Shown here one piece after another: positions 6,215 through 14,491 of a stretch of DNA of 37,367 bases. The notes under the pieces were generated by a model that searched no databases, was not told where the DNA came from, and worked only from the letters and a program-made list of their open reading frames with translations. Both the position numbers and the translations under genes were made by a program. Source of the stretch: Patescibacteria group bacterium. Lineage in GTDB: Bacteria; Patescibacteriota; Minisyncoccia; JAHIHE01; JAGLIN01. The DNA is taken from positions 1-37,367 of the forward strand of contig JARGGI010000010.1 in NCBI GenBank assembly GCA_029210775.1. Direction: 5' to 3'. The number at the start of each line of letters is the position of its first letter. Position 1 is the stretch's first letter.

Positions 6215-8272
6215 TTATACATCTAAATTTTTTACTTTCTTTGCATGAGTTTGAATGAATTTCTTTCGTGGTTCAACTTCATTTCCCATTAATGTTTCAA
6301 ACACAATATCAGCTGCTTCAGCGTCTTCAATTGACACTTTTTTCATAATTCTTGTTTCTGGATTCATTGTTGTTTCCCAAAGCTGAGTCGGATTCATTTC
6401 TCCAAGACCTTTATATCGCTGAATGACGATGCCCTTCATTTCTCCATCTGAATTTACATCTTCCGTTTCTATTTCGTCTTCAGCTGTTTCCTCGTCGCCT
6501 TCAATCTCTATTTCCTCAACTTTTTCCTTTTTTCCTTTTACTTTTTTTTGATCAAGCATAGTTCTGAATTCTTTTACAACTCCATCCTTTTCTTCTTCTG
6601 AAAAAACATATTTAAACGATTTTCCCGCTTGAATTCTATAAAGCGGAGGTTGAGCAATATAAATATGTCCTTCAGTTATAAGACTTTCAAAATATCTATA
6701 AAACAAAGTTAAAAGTAAAGTCCTAATATGCGCACCGTCAACATCAGCATCGGTCATAATTATAATTCTATTATATCTGAGTTTTGTAATATCAAATGAT
6801 TCTCCCACGCTTGTCCCCATGGCAATTACCAAGGTTTTGATTTCATTTGAAGAAAGCATTCTGTCTAATCGAGCTCTTTCCACATTTAAAATTTTTCCAC
6901 GAAGAGGTAAGATTGCCTGAAAAGACCTATCTCTACCTTGCTTTGCGCTTCCCCCTGCACTGTCTCCCTCAACGATATAAATTTCACAATTTTCAGATTT
7001 TCGATCAGAACAATCTGCCAATTTTCCAGGAAGCGTCATTCCTTCAAGTGCTCCTTTTCTGATAATCGTATCTCGAGCCGCTCGAGCCGCAACTCTCGCC
7101 TTAGCTGTCAAAATACACTTGCTGAGAATTTCTCTGGCATCATTTGGATTTTCTTCAAGATACTCTTCTAAGGCAAATGATATTACACTTGCAACAATAG
7201 ATTTCACATTCGAATTTCCAAGCTTTGCTTTTGTCTGCCCTTCAAACTGAGGATCTTTAAGTTTGATATTTATAACCGTAGTCAAACCCTCCATAATATC
7301 TTCACCCGTCAAGTTTTCATCTTTTTCTTTTAAATATCCTTTTTTTCTAGCGAATGAATTAAAAGTTCTAGTAAGCGCCGAGCGAAATCCAACAACATGA
7401 GTCCCCCCATCCATGGTATGAATATTATTTGCAAAAGCAAAAATATGCTCTTTATACCCATCATTATATTGCATTGCAATTTCTGTAAAAACATCTTCTT
7501 TTTCTTTTTCGACATAAAATGGAACTTTGTTTTTGATTTCTTTGCCCCTATTTAAATGCTTTACATATGAGACAACACCACCATCAAAATAAAATGTATA
7601 TGATTTCCCCTTATCTCTATTTCTTGAATCTATTATTTTTATTTTCACGCCTTTAGTAAGATATGCTTGTTGTCTCATTCTTGAAACAATTTTATCCCAA
7701 TCAAATTTTATTTCAGCAAATATTTCACCGTCTGGTTGAAAAGTAATTTGTGTCCCAGTATCTTTTGTTTTTCCCATTGGCTTGACTGAAGATTTCGGTT
7801 TTCCTTGTTTATATTCTTGCATCCAAATTTTTCCGTCTCTTTTAATTTCAGCTTTTACATAAATACTAAGTGCATTCACAACGCTAATTCCCACTCCATG
7901 AAGACCTCCTGAAACCTTATATCCTTCTCCACCAAACTTTCCTCCGGCATGTAACACAGTCAAAACCGTTTCCAAGGTTGATTTTTTTGTCTGAGCATGT
8001 TTTTCAACTGGAATTCCTCGACCATTGTCAGTTACTCTGACAAAATTATCAGGCAGAAGTTCAATTTCAATTGAATTGCAATATCCCGCCATTGCTTCAT
8101 CAATTGAATTATCAACAACTTCCCAAATCAAATGGTGAAGCCCTTCCAATCCCGTTCCTCCGATATACATTCCTGGCCTTTTTCGCACCGGCGCCAATCC
8201 TTCTAAAACCTGAATCTGCTTCGCGCCATATTCACTCTTTTTTACAGGCTCACTTTTGCTTGTTTTAACCAT
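6215..8272 (-). CDS. gyrB: DNA gyrase subunit B
   Basis: ATPase subunit of the type IIA topoisomerase that introduces negative supercoils. The 685-residue protein has the GHKL ATPase motifs (VRKRPGMYIG near 30, DNSIDEA near 53, DNGRGIP near 82, GGLHGVG near 122), the transducer domain, and the TOPRIM metal site (EGDSAGG near 434, DADVDGAH near 507), then the C-terminal QRYKGLGEMNP motif. A Lys/Glu-rich insert at about 585-625 separates the TOPRIM core from that motif, which explains a length slightly above the usual 640. ParE is the alternative name, but the length and motif set fit GyrB. It has its own promoter, overlapping the purA terminator. Confidence 0.95.
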   Translation of the reverse strand: MVKTSKSEPVKKSEYGAKQIQVLEGLAPVRKRPGMYIGGTGLEGLHHLIWEVVDNSIDEAMAGYCNSIEIELLPDNFVRVTDNGRGIPVEKHAQTKKSTLETVLTVLHAGGKFGGEGYKVSGGLHGVGISVVNALSIYVKAEIKRDGKIWMQEYKQGKPKSSVKPMGKTKDTGTQITFQPDGEIFAEIKFDWDKIVSRMRQQAYLTKGVKIKIIDSRNRDKGKSYTFYFDGGVVSYVKHLNRGKEIKNKVPFYVEKEKEDVFTEIAMQYNDGYKEHIFAFANNIHTMDGGTHVVGFRSALTRTFNSFARKKGYLKEKDENLTGEDIMEGLTTVINIKLKDPQFEGQTKAKLGNSNVKSIVASVISFALEEYLEENPNDAREILSKCILTAKARVAARAARDTIIRKGALEGMTLPGKLADCSDRKSENCEIYIVEGDSAGGSAKQGRDRSFQAILPLRGKILNVERARLDRMLSSNEIKTLVIAMGTSVGESFDITKLRYNRIIIMTDADVDGAHIRTLLLTLFYRYFESLITEGHIYIAQPPLYRIQAGKSFKYVFSEEEKDGVVKEFRTMLDQKKVKGKKEKVEEIEIEGDEETAEDEIETEDVNSDGEMKGIVIQRYKGLGEMNPTQLWETTMNPETRIMKKVSIEDAEAADIVFETLMGNEVEPRKKFIQTHAKKVKNLDV

Positions 8273-8308
8273 AAATTTCTATAAGTTACTGTTTATTACT
8301 ACTCTAAC

Positions 8309-8337
8309 AGTATACACTAAAAAAGCAGATATTTCAA
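8309..8337 (-). promoter_or_regulatory. gyrB promoter
   Basis: TTGAAA (8332-8337), 17-bp spacer, TATACT (8309-8314) on the minus strand, leaving a leader of about 30 nt before the gyrB ATG at 8272. The -35 box sits inside the terminator hairpin of the upstream gene. Confidence 0.65.
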
Positions 8338-8355
8338 GTGAAATTCCGCTTTTTT
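8319..8355 (-). terminator. Terminator downstream of purA
   Basis: Imperfect hairpin with AAAAAAGC at one end and GCTTTTTT at the other, ATTTC and GAAAT around the loop AAGT. On the minus strand it is followed by T residues and lies 29 bp after the purA stop. Confidence 0.6.
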
Positions 8356-8383
8356 ATAATCCAATAAGAGTTGTTAATTTTCT

Positions 8384-9397
8384 TCATCTTTTGTTTCTGC
8401 GATCAATCATCGCTTCATTTGATTGACCCGTTCCTATTAAAGTTATCGGCGTATCTAATTTTTTTTCAAGTGCAATAATATATTTCTTCGCTTCCCCGCT
8501 TAAAGATTCCCAATTATTTTTATTTTCGTCTTGCGGATAGAGATAATTGAGAAATTGAAGAGCAATTTGGGTGGGACGATTGAGTAAAATCGCCTTTTTC
8601 ACGATCTTAATATCAAATTCCGCTACTCGCCTGATTTTCCCCGTCACTGAAGTAGTTTCTTGCACTTTCTTTCCCACGCGACGAGAAATCTCCTCCCAAG
8701 TAATTTCATTCGGCAAAGGGCCAGAGTTTCCGGCAACTCTAATGGGATAAGTTCGAATAACAAGAACGATGTCCGTTGCCAAGCACAAAGAAATTCCTGT
8801 TTCCGCTAAAAAATTAGAAGCGGTAGTATCGCGCGAAGTAACAAAAGGATAAATGCCATGATAAATAGACAATCCAAAACCTTGCGTGCCTTCAACTAAA
8901 ACATTTTTACCATCATCAATTTCATTGTTAATAATTTCAGCAACATCCCTAATTTGAAAATCTTTTAAAACATCTTTGGCAAATTTAAAATCTTTTCTCC
9001 AAATTCTATCCGCAAGAGCCGCGCCACAACCTTTTCCAGTGCTCCCAATTTTTTTGATTAGTCTGCTCTCTTGCAAAAGATGTTTTTCTTCAATAATGCC
9101 CGCTTGCGGATCAATAAATAATCGCTTCTTCGTCTTTGTTCGCTCAACTTCTTTTCTTAATATTCCCGGATTGATAAGCGCACCCGCGCCGATGCATAGA
9201 ACGCAATTCGGATTTACAAAAGTCGCCGGTATTTGTTATAGCTTGTAGATTTCAGAATCTTTAAAAACCGTATGTCCAGCGTTTGGCGCGCCAGTTCTTA
9301 CGGCAATATCAAACTCGCTAGCGAGAAATGAGATAACCTTTCCCTTTGCTTCGGAGCCGAATTGCCCTCCAACGATAATTGTTATTTTGCCTTTCAT
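8384..9397 (-). pseudogene. purA: Adenylosuccinate synthetase, short form, with an in-frame TAA
   Basis: PurA joins IMP and aspartate with GTP to give adenylosuccinate. One frame from ATG 9397 to 8384 would encode 337 residues, starting MKGKITIIVGGQFGSEAKGK (P-loop-like GSEAKGK) with RTGAPNAGHT, IPATFVNPNCVL, ALINPGILRKE, TQGFGLSIYHG and TSRDTTASN. A TAA at 9236-9238 (codon 54, in YKL-stop-QIPATF) interrupts it; a single C-to-T change of a CAA codon would explain it. The rest of the frame is intact, so decay is very recent or the stop is a sequence error. The length matches the compact (archaeal-type, about 340 residues) enzymes, not the usual 430 of bacteria, and the gene looks more GC-rich than its neighbours, both suggesting transfer. 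A restart at 9076 would lack the P-loop. Confidence 0.8.
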
Positions 9398-9474
9398 AAT
9401 AATCTGTTTATTCTACCTTATTTAAAATTTTTATTTGAAAATTTTAAAAATTTAGCAGTATGGCAATGTATTTT

Positions 9475-9869
9475 TTAATCCCGAAATAGCACGCTTTCTT
9501 TCGTTAATTTGGGTAGATGCGAGCCCTCGCTCGTGCTCATTAAATAAGGAGAAAACGAAGAATTTCGTTCATCTGTTATCAAATAATTTAAGATCTCTTT
9601 TACACAGTGTAATTTAAAACTTTAAACAATTTCACTAATTGTCAATTTTAGATTTTCATCAACCTTCCAAAATATCAAACAATGCAAATGATCCGGCATA
9701 ATAACAAAACCTAATATTTTAAATCCCAATTTTTTGCGATAAAAATTTAACTCTTCCAATAGGATCAAACAGCATTTTTCATTTTGAAATAAGGTTTGTT
9801 TTTATAAATTTTGGTAGTAATAAAATGAACATAATTTGAGTCATTGAATTTTGGCAAGTTTTTATGCAT
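9475..9869 (-). pseudogene. REP-associated tyrosine (RAYT, IS200-like) transposase, broken
   Basis: The minus strand from ATG 9869 reads MHKNLPKFNDSNYVHFITTK and KIYKNKPYFK, then after a frameshift near 9768-9775 continues CLILLEELNFYRKKLGFKIL and FVIMPDHLHCLIFW. The latter holds the HUH motif (H-L-H) of Y1 transposases. A TAA at 9622-9624 interrupts the frame, which then goes on as SFKLHCVKEILNYLI. The distal part with the catalytic Tyr is not recognisable. RAYTs move short palindromic REP sequences. This one is dead (frameshift plus stop codons), and REP-like sequences still flank it. Confidence 0.75.
9511..9536 (+). repeat. REP-like sequence, left copy
   Basis: GTAGATGC, seven variable bases, CGCTCGTGC. 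The same sequence occurs inverted at 10021-10044. The two copies bracket the broken RAYT gene. Confidence 0.7.
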
Positions 9870-9883
9870 TATGTTTATTAAAT

Positions 9884-10007
9884 ACCTTGAATTACAAAAT
9901 TCAATATATTTGTCACCCTGAGCTTGTCAAAGGATGGAAAATGCGTCAAATTTATCATAGTTTGACAAACTCACTATAACAAATTTAGCTATTTCGTAAT
10001 TCAAGGT
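9884..10007. repeat. MITE-like family A, copy 1
   Basis: 124-bp element with terminal inverted repeats ACCTTGAATTACAAAAT (left) and ACCTTGAATTACGAAAT (right, other strand). It has no coding capacity. The interior contains CACCCTGAGCTTGTCAAAGG. A second copy, inverted, is at 36145-36281. It lies just upstream of the RAYT start codon. Confidence 0.75.
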
Positions 10008-10020
10008 AAATATTCTATAG

Positions 10021-10044
10021 GCACGAGCGGGAGTTTGCATCTAC
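10021..10044 (-). repeat. REP-like sequence, right copy (inverted)
   Basis: On the minus strand GTAGATGC, seven variable bases, CGCTCGTGC; inverted partner of 9511-9536. It lies 26 bp from the pheT stop codon. Confidence 0.7.
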
Positions 10045-10069
10045 TTAAAAAAAACTAAAATAAATAAAA

Positions 10070-12541
10070 CTACTTCCTCACTTTCCCTCCCAATTTCTCC
10101 ATCGCTTTAATAATTTTACCCTGCACTACTTCAACTTCCTCATCTTTTAATGTCCTATCCTCCGCTTGATAGGAAATGCGGAAAGCAATGCTTTTTTTGT
10201 TTTCACCCAAATTCTTGCCACGATAAATATCAAATGGTTCAATGTTTTTAATTAATGCACTATCAACACTTAACACATTATTTTTAATCTCTTCCCAACT
10301 TATGTTTTCATCAAAAATCACCGAAAGGTCTAATTCAACTCTTGGATATTTATTTATCTGTTCATATGTCCTTCTTTTTTCAGAAAAATCAATTAAACTT
10401 TCTTCATATAATTCAAAATATAAAACTCTTGATTCAATTTCAAAGGCATTAGACACGGTTGGATGAACTTCACCAATTTTTCCAATTAATTTATCTTTAA
10501 AAAATATTTCTGATGATCTTCCTTTATGCCAAAATGATTCAGCTTCTTTCATTTTCCTGTATGTCGTATTTATTCCAAATCCAGTTAAAAAAACTTCAAT
10601 CTCATTTTTTACTTGATAAAAAAGACTTTCTTTTTTATTTACATCAAATACCACTCCAGAAATAATTTTTTTCTCTTGAGGCAACTTGTCTTCTATTTTT
10701 ATATATACTTTTCCAATTTCAAACAATCTAAATTTATCTTTATATTTTAAATTCAAACTAACATTCTTCAACAAGCCAGGTAATAAACTATTTCTCATAA
10801 ACTGATAATCTTTGCTTATTGGATTTCTAAGTTCAAGATGTTCAATATTTTCAAATTCTATATTTTCTATATCCTTTTCTCCCACAAAAGAATAATTATA
10901 AGTTTCACAATATCCAAGTCCTTCAAAAACTTTTCTCGCATCTTCTTCAAAAATTAAAGACTTTTCTTGTTCAACGGCTTTCATTTCAACTAATGATGGG
11001 GTTTCCATAATATTCTCATAACCATAAATTCTTCCAATTTCTTCAATGATGTCGTTAACTTTTTCAATATCTATTCTGAAAGTAGGTATCTTAATATTCA
11101 AATTATTTCCCTGATCAACAACTTTAAACTCAAGAGAATTCAAAATTTCAATCACCTTTTCTTTTTCGATCTTGATTCCGAGTAAATTTTCAATGCGATT
11201 AAATCCAAAATTGATTTCTCTCGCATTTATTCGATTTGGATAGATGTCAAATATTTTTTCTTCCATCTGCCCCCCCGCCAAACTTTCTACCATACAGACT
11301 GCTTCTGAAATCGCATTCACAGTCAATTCTGGATCAATTTCTCGTTCAAATCTATAAGAAGACTCTGATGCTAATTTTAATCTCTGTGAAGTTTTCCTAA
11401 TTGTAGCTCCATTAAAATTTGCGGATTCAAAAATAATATTTTTTGTATTCTCATTAACTGCTGTTTCAGCTCCTCCCATAACACCCGCAATTGCAATCGG
11501 CTTAGTTTCATCAGCAATAACTAAATCATCTTCATTTAATTCATATATATTATTATCAAGAGCTATAATTTTTTCACCTCTCCTTGCATTTCTCACAAAT
11601 ATTTTTCCATTTAGTTTGTCAGCATTAAACGCATGCATCGGCTGACCCAAAGAAAGCATCACATAATTTGTAATATCAACAATATTATTTATTGACCGCA
11701 CATCACAACTTTCGAGCTTTCTCTTGAGCCAAATTGGAGATTTATTAATTACAATATCATTTATAAAAGTAGCTGTATATCTCCGACATAATTCCTTGTT
11801 TTCAATTTTTACTTTTAACTCCCTGTCATTGCAGGGAGTTCCACATGACGATGCGTCAATCCCTTTTTTAAATTCCTCATTCATAATTACGGGATTTTTT
11901 GCTTCCTGCGGTCGCTCAGAATGACAATTAATTTTTAGTTTTTTGTTTAACAATACCGCTACTTCTCTTGCCACACCCAAATGATTCAAGCAATCATGAG
12001 CTCTATTTGGCAAAATATCAATTTCAAAAATCACATCATCAAGACTAAGAGCTTCCTGAATTGGAGTTCCAATTATTAAATCTTTATCTAAAACCATTAT
12101 GCCATCATGATTTGTCCCGATTTCAAGTTCATCTTCTGAACACACCATGCCACAAGATTCAACCCCTCGAACTTTTCTTTTTTTAATTTTCAAGCCAGAT
12201 GGAAGTTCTGTCCCCAGGAGTGCAACAGCAACCTTTTGACCAACTTCAATGTTCGGCGCACCACAAACAATATTTAAAATCACAGGTTTTAGAGATTTAG
12301 TCTCCAGTGTGGAGACCGAGTCTCTAAAATCCCCTATGTTAATTTTTACAATACTTAATTTATCTGCATCAGAATGTTTTTCTTTTTCAATAACTTCACC
12401 CACCACAACACCATCCAATCCTTTTCCTTGATAAATAATATTTTCCACTTCAAAAGAATGCATCGTCAAAAGTTCCGCCAACTTCTCGGGCGTTTCATTT
12501 ATATCAACATACCCCTTGAGCCAATTATAAGATATTTTCAT
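10070..12541 (-). CDS. pheT: Phenylalanyl-tRNA synthetase beta subunit with two palindrome-derived inserts
   Basis: PheT pairs with PheS in the alpha2-beta2 enzyme that charges tRNA-Phe. The 823-residue protein has the tRNA-binding OB domain (about 39-165, with IVCGAPN), the B3/B4 editing region, B5 and the catalytic-like core, and the C-terminal ferredoxin-fold anticodon-binding domain (about 727-823, from YEQINKYPRVELDLSVIF). Two stretches do not belong to the family: residues 70-86 (FRDSVSTLETKSLKP) between two OB strands, and about 206-240 (CHSERPQEAKN to CGTPCNDRE). Both are encoded by DNA palindromes or inverted repeats and keep the frame. It overlaps the upstream membrane-protein gene by 4 bp (ATGA) and has no clear terminator. 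Confidence 0.95.
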   Translation of the reverse strand: MKISYNWLKGYVDINETPEKLAELLTMHSFEVENIIYQGKGLDGVVVGEVIEKEKHSDADKLSIVKINIGDFRDSVSTLETKSLKPVILNIVCGAPNIEVGQKVAVALLGTELPSGLKIKKRKVRGVESCGMVCSEDELEIGTNHDGIMVLDKDLIIGTPIQEALSLDDVIFEIDILPNRAHDCLNHLGVAREVAVLLNKKLKINCHSERPQEAKNPVIMNEEFKKGIDASSCGTPCNDRELKVKIENKELCRRYTATFINDIVINKSPIWLKRKLESCDVRSINNIVDITNYVMLSLGQPMHAFNADKLNGKIFVRNARRGEKIIALDNNIYELNEDDLVIADETKPIAIAGVMGGAETAVNENTKNIIFESANFNGATIRKTSQRLKLASESSYRFEREIDPELTVNAISEAVCMVESLAGGQMEEKIFDIYPNRINAREINFGFNRIENLLGIKIEKEKVIEILNSLEFKVVDQGNNLNIKIPTFRIDIEKVNDIIEEIGRIYGYENIMETPSLVEMKAVEQEKSLIFEEDARKVFEGLGYCETYNYSFVGEKDIENIEFENIEHLELRNPISKDYQFMRNSLLPGLLKNVSLNLKYKDKFRLFEIGKVYIKIEDKLPQEKKIISGVVFDVNKKESLFYQVKNEIEVFLTGFGINTTYRKMKEAESFWHKGRSSEIFFKDKLIGKIGEVHPTVSNAFEIESRVLYFELYEESLIDFSEKRRTYEQINKYPRVELDLSVIFDENISWEEIKNNVLSVDSALIKNIEPFDIYRGKNLGENKKSIAFRISYQAEDRTLKDEEVEVVQGKIIKAMEKLGGKVRK
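11824..11926. repeat. Inverted-repeat element inserted in the pheT coding region
   Basis: 103 bp with TGTCATT at both ends in inverted orientation (11824-11830 and 11920-11926) and an inner perfect stem AACTCCCTG with CAGGGAGTT. The interior reads TTCTGAGCGACCGCAGGAAG on the minus strand, like the GTCATTCTGAGC repeats found between genes here (14492-14593). It is translated in frame as residues 206-240 of PheT. Confidence 0.7.
12285..12332. repeat. 48-bp palindromic element inserted in the pheT coding region
   Basis: Arms GGTTTTAGAGATTTAGTCTC (+CA) and TGGAGACCGAGTCTCTAAAA (+TCC) are near-perfect inverted repeats around a 3-nt loop. The length is exactly 16 codons. It encodes residues 70-86 of PheT, placed between KINIG and VILNIVCGAPN, which are adjacent in normal PheT proteins. 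Confidence 0.8.
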
Positions 12542-12966
12542 TTTATTGTTATTATTTCAATAAGTTTATTAAATTGTTCTATATTCAATAATATGGGATA
12601 GAATATTTGTATTATAATTGATGACAAAGCAAGAACAGATGAAATAAGTAATGCAAAAATTGCAAATCTCATTGCTTGTTTAGATGATTCTCTTGCTTCC
12701 TCCAGTTCTTTGTATTTTAATAATTTAAAAGTACCTTCTTCTGAAACTATCCATATGCTTTCCGATCCACTCTCCGTTATTTTTGTTCTTCCAATATTAC
12801 AAAGTAAATCACTTTTTCTAAATATTTTATTAATCACAAAATCTTTCTCATTTTGATTTAAATTTAAATCTAAATCATTTAGCAATTCATTTTCTACAAA
12901 CTCTCCTTTTTCATTTGCATATTTAAGAATTCTTATATAAATATTTTCTTTTCTCTTCTTTTGCAT
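12538..12966 (-). CDS. Small membrane protein between pheS and pheT, unknown
   Basis: A 142-residue protein. The N-terminal half (about 8-85) is soluble and has the helix pattern of a winged-helix domain (IYIRILKYANEKGEFVENEL, then IWIVSEEGTFKLLKYK as a possible wing). The C-terminal half has a charged helix (KELEEARESSKQA) and one or two membrane segments (about 97-128). The stop overlaps the pheT ATG by 4 bp, so the two are probably translated in a coupled way. No family name is claimed. A DNA-binding role is only a guess from the fold pattern. Confidence 0.65.
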   Translation of the reverse strand: MQKKRKENIYIRILKYANEKGEFVENELLNDLDLNLNQNEKDFVINKIFRKSDLLCNIGRTKITESGSESIWIVSEEGTFKLLKYKELEEARESSKQAMRFAIFALLISSVLALSSIIIQIFYPILLNIEQFNKLIEIITIK

Positions 12967-13052
12967 TGTATATAAGATTATAATTAATTTTATTATTTTG
13001 TTAATCTTTTATTGTGAAGTTAAGTGAAATAGAACAAAACAACAAGCAAATC

Positions 13053-13198
13053 ACATTGTCATTGCGAGTATCGTAACGGAATAATAGCGAAGTGAAAAGA
13101 CGAAGCAATTTCGTAATTACACGCAGGAAGCTTAGACTTGAGATTGCTTCGTCGCTTTTTCGTTCACTTTGTTCACAAGCTCCTCGCAATGACAGTGT
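13053..13198. repeat. MITE-like family B, best copy
   Basis: 146-bp element with terminal inverted repeats ACATTGTCATTGCGAG (13053-13068) and, on the other strand, ACACTGTCATTGCGAG (13183-13198). Inner arms (CGAAGCAATTTCG and GAGATTGCTTCGTCG) also pair. It has no gene of its own; an open frame crossing it is simply the translated repeat. A degraded relative is at 4853-4977. Confidence 0.8.
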
Positions 13199-13308
13199 AA
13201 TACAATATATCAATAATAATTTTACATCCCTTCAGTCAAATCTTTCCACTCTATATTTATTTTTTCAATAAGTTCTAATTTCTTTTTTCTCAATAAATTT
13301 TTAAAAAA

Positions 13309-13391
13309 TCTCAGAATTTATTTCGCAATACTTTATATTACAACTTATAATGCAAAGCTTTGGGATTCTATCGCTTCATTTCAAAATGACA
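13309..13391. repeat. Dispersed repeat family C, copy 1
   Basis: TCTCAGAATT, then TTTATATTACA and GATTCTATCGCTTC, ending in AAAATGACA. The same order of blocks is at 14492-14593. It fills the gap between pheS and the membrane-protein gene. Apart from this and the family B element, I see nothing else in 12967-13395. Confidence 0.6.
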
Positions 13392-13395
13392 ACAT

Positions 13396-14421
13396 TTAAA
13401 ACTGTTCTAAAAATCTCAAATCACCAGAGTGAAATAAACGAATATCATCAATACCATATTTAATCATTGCTAATCTTTCAATTCCAAAACCAAAAGCAAA
13501 TCCTTCATATTCATCTTCCTTAAAACCAACGGAAGTAAAAACATTCTGATTCACAATTCCCGCTCCGCCAAGTTCAATCCATCCGGTTTTTTTGCAAATT
13601 TTACAGCCTGATCCTTTGCAATATGGACAACTCGCATCAAACTCAAATCCTGGTTCAACAAATGGAAAATAGCTCGGTCTTAATCTTGTTTGAGTTTCTT
13701 TTCCAAACAAACCTTTCATAAATTCAGACATAACCGACTTGAAATTCGCAACTGTAATTTTTCCACTTTTGTCAACCATAAGACATTCAATCTGATGAAA
13801 ATTAAATTCATGTGTTGCATCAGAATTTTCATTTCTGTAAACCGTTCCTATTGAAACTATTCTAAAAGGTGGTTTATTTTTTTCCATAAATCTTATCTGC
13901 ACAGAAGATGTTTGTGTTCTTGGCACGGCTCCATCCTTCAACCAAAAAGTGTCCTGCATATCTCTGGCAGGATGATTTTTAGGCATATTTAAAGCATCAA
14001 AATTATGGAATTCATCTTCAACATCTCGACCATCAACCACTAAAAACCCCATTGATTTAAAAATTTCTTCAATCTCATATCGCACTCGTGTTAAAGGATG
14101 AAGATGACCTCTCTTGGTCTGTCCACAAGGATATGTTATGTCAATTCTTTCTTTTTCATCTATATTCTTTAGTTCTTTGTTTCTAATTTCTATCTCCTTT
14201 TCTTTCAATTTTAAATCAATCGCTTGTTTTGTTTTATTTGACTCCTCTCCTATCGCTTTTTTTTCTTCTGGATTTAAATCTTTCAAACTTCTTAAAACAT
14301 CAGTCAACACACTTTTTCGACCCAAATATTTTACTTTCAATTTTTCTAAATCCTCAAGACTTTTTACTTTTCCAATTTCCTTTATAGCTATCTTTTGAAT
14401 TTTGCTTATTTGATTTTTCAT
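13396..14421 (-). CDS. pheS: Phenylalanyl-tRNA synthetase alpha subunit
   Basis: Catalytic subunit of PheRS, class II. The 341-residue protein has the N-terminal coiled coil (about 1-80), motif 2 region (FRIVSIGTVYRNENSDATH), FHQIECLMVDK, the Phe-pocket stretch SYFPFVEPGFEFDASCPYC, and the C-terminal motif 3 GFGIERLAMIKYGIDDIR ending RFLEQF. A CPYC and CKICKKTGWIE pair resembles the small metal-like knuckle seen in many bacterial PheS. It is separated from pheT by about 430 bp of repeats plus one membrane-protein gene, unlike the usual adjacent pheST. Confidence 0.95.
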   Translation of the reverse strand: MKNQISKIQKIAIKEIGKVKSLEDLEKLKVKYLGRKSVLTDVLRSLKDLNPEEKKAIGEESNKTKQAIDLKLKEKEIEIRNKELKNIDEKERIDITYPCGQTKRGHLHPLTRVRYEIEEIFKSMGFLVVDGRDVEDEFHNFDALNMPKNHPARDMQDTFWLKDGAVPRTQTSSVQIRFMEKNKPPFRIVSIGTVYRNENSDATHEFNFHQIECLMVDKSGKITVANFKSVMSEFMKGLFGKETQTRLRPSYFPFVEPGFEFDASCPYCKGSGCKICKKTGWIELGGAGIVNQNVFTSVGFKEDEYEGFAFGFGIERLAMIKYGIDDIRLFHSGDLRFLEQF

Positions 14422-14491
14422 TTAATTTAAATTATTTAATTGTTTTTTTATCTGTCGTCCTATATGAAGTTCCGCAGAACGACCGATAGGA

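Noticed and set aside
8384-9076. A 230-residue purA starting at 9076
   Set aside because: It would lack the P-loop and IMP-binding start. The full frame from 9397 with one nonsense codon explains the data better.
13001-13213. Open minus-strand frame of 70 codons
   Set aside because: It is the translation of the family B inverted repeat (ends GTCATTGCGAG), not a gene.
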